NCBI GenBank assembly: GCA_934675625.1
Contig: CAKURH010000082.1
Location: 1-16,956 of the forward strand
Origin: an uncultured Kiritimatiellota bacterium
GTDB lineage: Bacteria; Verrucomicrobiota; Kiritimatiellia; RFP12; UBA1067
Direction of reading: 5' to 3'
DNA: 16,956 bases
The number at the start of each line of letters is the position of its first letter. The stretch's first letter is position 1. Positions 12,529 to 16,956 of the stretch are shown piece by piece. The position numbers were made by a program, and so were the translations under genes. The notes under the pieces were generated by a model, which saw only the letters and a list, made by a program, of their open reading frames with translations, searched no databases and was not told the DNA's origin.

Positions 12529-13958
12529 GTCTGACGGAGTATCTGCTCTCCTATCCGGGGATCATCGTCGCGCTGATGTTCTCCCTCCTCATGGTCCTCA
12601 TGCTGACGGGCCAGCGCGTCTTCGGCGTGATGGGCTTCATCGGCGTCGTGTTCGCGCTCGTCTTCATCGACCGCGGCGCGCTCGGCTACGGCTTCAACGC
12701 GGCGATCAAGCTGTTCAACTGGTACCCGATGCTGACGCTGCCGATGTTCGTGTTCATGGGCTTCATGCTCTCCGAATCGGGCATCGCGAACGACATGTAC
12801 TACATGTTCCACGTCTGGTTCGGCGGTCTCCGGGGCGGCCTCGCCGTCGGCACGCTGCTCGTGATGGTCATGATCTCGTGCATGAACGGCCTCTCGGTCG
12901 CCGGCATGGCGATCGGCTGCTCGGTCGCGCTGCCGGAGCTCCTGAAGCGGAACTACGACAAGCGCATGATCTCCGGCGTCATCCAGGCCGGATCGTCGCT
13001 CGGCATCCTCTTCCCGCCGTCGGTCGTGCTCGTTCTCTACGGGATGATCGCGCGTGAGCAGGTCAAGGACCTCTGGCTCGCCGGCATCGGCCCGGCCGCG
13101 CTCCTCTCGCTCCTCTTCTTCGGCTACGTCGTGATCCGCTGCCGCCTCAACCCGGCGCTCGGACCAATCCTGCCGAAGGAGCAGCGCAACTTCAGCTGGG
13201 CGGAGAAGTTCCGCGTGCTGCGCGCCGGCATCCTCCCGATCTTGCTCGTGCTCGCGGTGATCGGCTCGTTCTTCTCGGGCCTCACCTCATTGGAGGAGAG
13301 TTCCGCCGTCGGCGCGCTCGCCGCGTTCCTGATCGCGCTCTGCAAGCGGCGTCTCACGCTGAAGGTCTTCACGAAGACCCTGAAGGAGACGCTTGACAAC
13401 TCGGCCATGTTCCTCTGGATCATGATGGCGGCCCTCTCTTTCTCGGCGGTCTTCGACTCGCTGCACGCGGTGGACGTCCTGAAGGAGTTCTTCACCGGCG
13501 ACCTCGGCCTCTCGCCATGGTGCGTCCTCTTCCTGATGCAGCTCACGTTCATCGTCATGGGCATCTTCCTCGACGACACCGCGATGCTCATCATCGTCGC
13601 GCCGCTCTTCATCCCGCTCGTGAAGGACCTCGGGTTCAGCCCGATCTGGTTCGGCGTCCTCTACACGATCACCTGCCAGATCGCGTACATCACCCCGCCG
13701 TTCGGCTACAACCTCTTCATGATGCGCGCGATGAGCCCCGACTGCATCACGATCAAGGACATCTACGCGTCGATCGTCCCGTTCCTCTTCCTGATGATCG
13801 CCGCGATCGTCCTGATCATGGTCTTCCCGGACATCGCCCTCTGGCTGCCGGACTACGTGAACGGCAAGGCGGTCGGCCCCGTCGATTGGCTTGTCGCGCA
13901 CTGCGGCTGGTTCCGCGACCTCTGCGCCGGCGCGTTCCACTACGTCCCCGTGAGGTAG
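12513..13958 (+). CDS. TRAP transporter large permease (DctM)
   Basis: A 481-residue integral membrane protein, the transport channel of the TRAP system. The ATG at 12513 is preceded by GAGG at 6 nt and lies inside the end of the DctQ gene. Family hallmarks are QAGSSLGILFPPSVVLVLYGMIA (158-180) in the first half and, near the end, the DDTAMLIIVAPLFIPLV segment followed by ITPPFGYNLFMM. About a dozen hydrophobic segments run through the sequence. The last 40 residues form a tail (from LPDYVNGKAVGPVDW) beyond the usual end. Together with the preceding two genes it makes a complete tripartite transporter. Confidence 0.93.
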   Translation: MYESLSLTEYLLSYPGIIVALMFSLLMVLMLTGQRVFGVMGFIGVVFALVFIDRGALGYGFNAAIKLFNWYPMLTLPMFVFMGFMLSESGIANDMYYMFHVWFGGLRGGLAVGTLLVMVMISCMNGLSVAGMAIGCSVALPELLKRNYDKRMISGVIQAGSSLGILFPPSVVLVLYGMIAREQVKDLWLAGIGPAALLSLLFFGYVVIRCRLNPALGPILPKEQRNFSWAEKFRVLRAGILPILLVLAVIGSFFSGLTSLEESSAVGALAAFLIALCKRRLTLKVFTKTLKETLDNSAMFLWIMMAALSFSAVFDSLHAVDVLKEFFTGDLGLSPWCVLFLMQLTFIVMGIFLDDTAMLIIVAPLFIPLVKDLGFSPIWFGVLYTITCQIAYITPPFGYNLFMMRAMSPDCITIKDIYASIVPFLFLMIAAIVLIMVFPDIALWLPDYVNGKAVGPVDWLVAHCGWFRDLCAGAFHYVPVR

Positions 13959-13962
13959 CGCC

Positions 13963-15357
13963 ATGAAGAGCGTCACGCTTGAAGTCGCCGGAAAGCACTG
14001 GACGTTCGGCTCCCTCAAGGAGCTGATGGCCAAGGCGTCGCCCCGCCGGTCGGGCGACGTCACGGCGGGCTGCGCCGCGTCGTGCGACGAGGAGCGCGTC
14101 GCCGCGCAGATGCTGCTTGCGGACGTGCCGCTCGCCCTCTTCCTCGACGAGCCGCTGATCCCCTACGAGAAGGACGAGGTGACGCGGCTCATCGTCGATT
14201 CGCACGACGCGGCCGCGTTCGCGCCCGTCAAGAACCTGAGCGTCGGCGAGTTCCGCGACTGGCTCCTCCGCTACGAGACGGACGCCGACGCGCTCGGCGC
14301 GCTCGCGCCCGGCCTCACGCCGGAGATGGCCGCCGCCGCGTCCAAGCTCTGCTCGAACCAGGACCTGATCCTCGTCGCCTCGAAGTGCCGCGTCGTCACG
14401 GCGTTCCGCGACACGATCGGCCTCCCCGGGCGCCTCTCCACGCGCCTCCAGCCGAACCACGCGACGGACGACCTCAAGGGCATCGCGGCCTCCATGCTGG
14501 AGGGTCTGCTCTACGGGTGCGGCGACGCCGTCATCGGCATCAACCCCGCGACGGACTCCGTGCCGATGATGCGCGAGCTCCTGAAGCTGATCGACGAGCT
14601 CGTCCACCGCTACCGCATCCCGACGCAGAGCTGCGTGCTCTCGCACGTCACGAACGCGCTGGAGGTCATGCGGCTCGGCGCGCCCGTCGATCTCGTCTTC
14701 CAGTCCATCGCCGGCACCGAGATCGCCAACCGGGTCTTCGGCATCGACCTCGCCATCCTCCAGGAGGCCTACGACGCCGCGCTCTCCCTGAAGCGCGGCA
14801 CGGTCGGGCAGAACGTGATGTACTTCGAGACGGGCCAGGGCAGCGCGCTCTCCGGGCGCGGCGACTGGGGCGTCGACATGCAGACGTGCGAGGCGCGCGC
14901 CTACGCCGTCGCGCGGAAGTTCAGGCCGCTGCTCGTCAACACCGTCGTCGGCTTCATCGGCCCCGAATACCTCTACGACGGCAAGGAGATCCTCCGCGCC
15001 GGGCTCGAGGACCACTTCTGCGGCAAGCTGCTCGGCCTGCCGATGGGCTGCGACATCTGCTACACCAACCACGCCGAGGCCGACCAGAACGACATGGACG
15101 TGCTGATGACGTGCCTCGCGGCGGCCGGGCTCACCTACCAGATGGCGATTCCCGGCGGCGACGACGTGATGCTCGGCTACCAGACGACGAGCTATCACGA
15201 CATCCAGTACGTGCGGCAGGTCTTCGGAAAGCGCCCCGCACCCGAATTCGAGGCCTGGCTGGAGGAGATGAACCTCGTCGACGCCCGCCAGCGGCTCGTC
15301 AACCACAAAGGAGGCGACCATGCTCTTGTCGGCTACGAACGCGAACTTGAGCGCTGA
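13963..15357 (+). CDS. eutB: Ethanolamine ammonia-lyase large subunit
   Basis: A 464-residue catalytic subunit of the adenosylcobalamin-dependent enzyme that converts ethanolamine to acetaldehyde and ammonia. The length fits E. coli EutB (453). Residues corresponding to the E. coli active site are present with a shift of one or two: R161 and Q163 in STRLQPNH, N194 in IGINPATD, E289 in YFETGQG and D364 in GCDICYTNH. Blocks such as SNQDLILVASKC and IPGGDDVMLGYQTTSYHD are typical. The ATG at 13963 follows the dctM stop by 4 nt, with GAGG upstream inside the end of dctM. The gene overlaps eutC by 38 nt. There is no sign of damage. The cofactor is probably supplied by the adenosyltransferase two genes downstream. 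Confidence 0.97.
   Translation: MKSVTLEVAGKHWTFGSLKELMAKASPRRSGDVTAGCAASCDEERVAAQMLLADVPLALFLDEPLIPYEKDEVTRLIVDSHDAAAFAPVKNLSVGEFRDWLLRYETDADALGALAPGLTPEMAAAASKLCSNQDLILVASKCRVVTAFRDTIGLPGRLSTRLQPNHATDDLKGIAASMLEGLLYGCGDAVIGINPATDSVPMMRELLKLIDELVHRYRIPTQSCVLSHVTNALEVMRLGAPVDLVFQSIAGTEIANRVFGIDLAILQEAYDAALSLKRGTVGQNVMYFETGQGSALSGRGDWGVDMQTCEARAYAVARKFRPLLVNTVVGFIGPEYLYDGKEILRAGLEDHFCGKLLGLPMGCDICYTNHAEADQNDMDVLMTCLAAAGLTYQMAIPGGDDVMLGYQTTSYHDIQYVRQVFGKRPAPEFEAWLEEMNLVDARQRLVNHKGGDHALVGYERELER
15307..15314 (+). promoter_or_regulatory. Strong internal ribosome-binding site for eutC
   Basis: A perfect AAAGGAGG inside the end of eutB, 5 nt before the ATG at 15320. It fixes the eutC start within eutB and suggests strong independent initiation to balance the two subunits. 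Confidence 0.8.
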
Positions 15358-16138
15358 CCCGTGGGCCGCGCTCCGCCGCTTCACCCCCGCGCGCATCGCG
15401 ATGGGGCGGGCCGGCGGCAGCCTGCGCACCGTCAACCTGCTCGACTTCCGACTCGCCCACGCCCGCGCGCGCGACGCCGTGCACGCGCCCTTCCACCCGG
15501 CGCTCGTGCACGAGCAGCTCGACGCCGCCGGCTTCGCGCACGTCGATGCGCAGACGCCCGTCACCGACAAGCTCGACTACCTGCTCCACCCGGAGCGCGG
15601 CCGCCTCCTGACGGACGCGTCGACGGCGTTCCTGAAGGCGCGCGCGGCGGACTGGGGGCCGAGGGACATCGTGATCGTCATCTCGGACGGGCTTTCCGCC
15701 GTCGCGGCGGAGGAGCACGCCGTCGACGTCGCCAGGGGGCTGCGCGACGAGCTCGGCGACGCCTTCTCGTTCTACCCCGTCGTCGTCGTGCCGTTCGGGC
15801 GCGTCAAGATCGCGGACGCGATTTCCGACGCGCTCGGCGCGCGCATGGCGATTGTCCTCCTCGGCGAGCGGCCGGGCCTCGGCGCGAAGGACTCCCTCAG
15901 CGCCTACTTCACGTACATGGCGCGCAACAGCTCCGTCGAGTCGGACCGCAACTGCGTCTCCAACATCCGCCCCGGCGGAATGCCCGTGCCCTGGGCCGTG
16001 CGCAAGCTCGCCGTCCTCATGCGCGAGTCGTTCCGGCTCAAGCTGAGCGGCACGGGACTGAAGGACCGCCTGACGCTCGACGACCTCCAGCGCATGATTC
16101 CGCTGACGGACGACGGACAGGCCCTTCCTTCCGCATGA
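15320..16138 (+). CDS. eutC: Ethanolamine ammonia-lyase small subunit
   Basis: A 272-residue partner of EutB that helps bind adenosylcobalamin; the enzyme works as a hexamer of EutBC pairs. Family blocks are visible: LDFRLAHARARDAV (41-54), VISDGLSAVAAEEHA (120-134), ARMAIVLLGERPGLGAKDSLSAYFTYM (174-200) and NCVSNIRPGGM (211-221). It is slightly shorter than E. coli EutC (295), mostly at the N-terminus, as in many non-enterobacterial forms. The start overlaps eutB in another frame. The stop is followed after 3 nt by the adenosyltransferase gene, so the three are one transcription unit. Confidence 0.96.
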   Translation: MLLSATNANLSADPWAALRRFTPARIAMGRAGGSLRTVNLLDFRLAHARARDAVHAPFHPALVHEQLDAAGFAHVDAQTPVTDKLDYLLHPERGRLLTDASTAFLKARAADWGPRDIVIVISDGLSAVAAEEHAVDVARGLRDELGDAFSFYPVVVVPFGRVKIADAISDALGARMAIVLLGERPGLGAKDSLSAYFTYMARNSSVESDRNCVSNIRPGGMPVPWAVRKLAVLMRESFRLKLSGTGLKDRLTLDDLQRMIPLTDDGQALPSA

Positions 16139-16141
16139 GCC

Positions 16142-16657
16142 ATGATCCACCTCTACACAGGCGACGGGAAGGGAAAGACGACGGCCGCCGTCGGGCTGGC
16201 CGTGCGTGCGCGCGGACACGGCTGGCGCGTCCTGTTCGTGCAGTTCCTCAAGGGCGGGCCGAGCGGCGAGCTCGACGGCCTGCGGCAGCTCGGCGTCGAG
16301 ATCCTGCGTCCGTCCGACCCGCACGGCTTTTGGTGGCAGCTGGACTCGCTCGAGCGCGCGCGCCTCGCCGCCGAGCATGACGGAATCCTCCGCACGGTGA
16401 AGGCCCGGCTGGACGGCGCGACGCCGCCGCAGCTGCTGGTCCTCGACGAGTTCACCTACGTCTACGCGACGCCAATGGCGAACCGCGCGCTCTGCCGCGC
16501 CGTGCTGGATGACGCGGCGGCCAAGGGAATCGAGACGGTCGTGACGGGACGCAACCCCGGCACCCTCGCCCAGCGGGCCGACTACCTCTCCGAGATCCGG
16601 GCCGTGCGTCACCCCTTCGCCCACGGCCTCCCCGCCCGCCCCGGCATCGAGTTCTAG
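16142..16657 (+). CDS. cobO: Corrinoid adenosyltransferase (CobO/BtuR type)
   Basis: A 171-residue ATP:cob(I)alamin adenosyltransferase that makes adenosylcobalamin from ATP and reduced corrinoid. It has the P-loop GDGKGKTT (7-14), the LDEF block (101-104), TGRNPG (135-140) and the family ending HPFAHGLPARPGIEF. It is shorter than E. coli BtuR (196) because it lacks the N-terminal extension, a common variant. As last gene of the operon, 3 nt after eutC, it most likely serves to load or renew the EutBC cofactor, the job done by EutT in enterobacterial eut operons. It is not EutT by sequence. The symbol btuR would be equally fitting. Confidence 0.93.
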   Translation: MIHLYTGDGKGKTTAAVGLAVRARGHGWRVLFVQFLKGGPSGELDGLRQLGVEILRPSDPHGFWWQLDSLERARLAAEHDGILRTVKARLDGATPPQLLVLDEFTYVYATPMANRALCRAVLDDAAAKGIETVVTGRNPGTLAQRADYLSEIRAVRHPFAHGLPARPGIEF

Positions 16658-16678
16658 TCCAGCAAGACGTTCGTCCTC
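16658..16678. other. Convergent junction without a visible terminator
   Basis: Only 21 nt separate the stop of the adenosyltransferase gene from the stop of the minus-strand hydrolase gene. No hairpin plus T-tract is seen on either strand. Confidence 0.5.
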
Positions 16679-16956
16679 TCATTTCGCCGCCGCAAACGCC
16701 CGATAGACCTTCTCGTGCGCGGCCTTCAGCACGGCGGGGTCGAACTTCAGCACCTTGCGGTCGTAGGTCAGGAGCCCGTTGATCTCGATCTCGACGTCCG
16801 TCGTCTGCGTGTAGACCGCGCCGCCGAGCCCCTGCGCCGCGAGCTCGGCGACCTTCTCGATCAGCCCGACGTACGCCTTCGCGAGCCCTTCGCGCGTCGC
16901 CGTGTCCTTGATTCCGCCGTAGCCCCAGTTGCCCTTGCCGTCCTGCTTGACTTTCC
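16679..16956 (-). CDS. Glycoside hydrolase family 2-type protein, C-terminal end (partial)
   Basis: The last 91 or so codons of a minus-strand gene that enters from the right edge and stops at the TGA at 16681-16679. The visible part contains GYGGIKDTATREGLAKAY and the segment GGAVYTQTTDVEIEINGLLTY, followed by DRKVLKFDPAVLKAAHEKVY. The YTQTTDVE-NGL-TYDR pattern is typical of the end of the catalytic domain in family 2 glycoside hydrolases of the beta-galactosidase/beta-glucuronidase-like group in polysaccharide-degrading bacteria. Substrate and export cannot be judged because the rest lies outside the window. It converges on the eut operon and shows no functional link to it. Confidence 0.75.
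   Translation of the reverse strand, partial: KVKQDGKGNWGYGGIKDTATREGLAKAYVGLIEKVAELAAQGLGGAVYTQTTDVEIEINGLLTYDRKVLKFDPAVLKAAHEKVYRAFAAAK

Noticed and set aside
13816..15570. 584-codon minus-strand frame across eutB
   Set aside because: Shadow frame; eutB and eutC have clear family motifs and ribosome-binding sites on the plus strand.

Overview
This is a GC-rich bacterial chromosome segment with a mobile, AT-richer island on its left and a catabolic operon on its right. The operon and the right-edge gene suggest a Gram-negative, carbohydrate- and amine-using anaerobe. They include a lipoprotein TRAP transporter, ethanolamine ammonia-lyase and a family 2 glycoside hydrolase. Together with the high insertion-sequence load this fits Kiritimatiellota/Verrucomicrobiota-type gut or sediment bacteria, but no marker gene is present and the assignment is an inference.

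Layout. 1-86 (-): start of a gene for an exported protein, with its promoter. 206-8156: a composite mobile element bounded by the left end of one IS30-family copy (206-703, truncated) and the right end of a second, complete copy (6467-8156). The whole unit is flanked by an exact 13-bp direct repeat (193-205 and 8157-8169). Inside it lie a nested ISL3-family element (710-2214) and a two-gene minus-strand operon (6328 to 2241). That operon encodes a DUF262-DUF1524-DUF4268 GmrSD-like nuclease followed by an ApeA-like HEPN ribonuclease. This is the most interesting part of the window: a candidate two-component anti-phage module carried as cargo by paired IS30 elements. 8427-10025 (+): an ISKra4-like transposase with an unusual N-terminal domain and a 25-nt palindrome over its putative promoter.

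10259-16657 (+) is a tightly packed operon: TRAP solute-binding lipoprotein, a DctQ small permease fused to a DUF805 membrane domain, DctM large permease, EutB, EutC and a corrinoid adenosyltransferase. Spacings are 3-5 nt or the genes overlap. The simplest reading is uptake of ethanolamine (or a close amino alcohol) by the TRAP system, deamination by EutBC to acetaldehyde and ammonia, and supply of the adenosylcobalamin cofactor by the adenosyltransferase. No microcompartment, eutA, eutE or regulator gene is in the window. 16679-16956 (-) is the C-terminal end of a family 2 glycoside hydrolase converging on the operon.

No rRNA, tRNA, CRISPR array or recognisable cobalamin riboswitch was seen. 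All calls come from reading the sequence and translations by eye; no database search was run.
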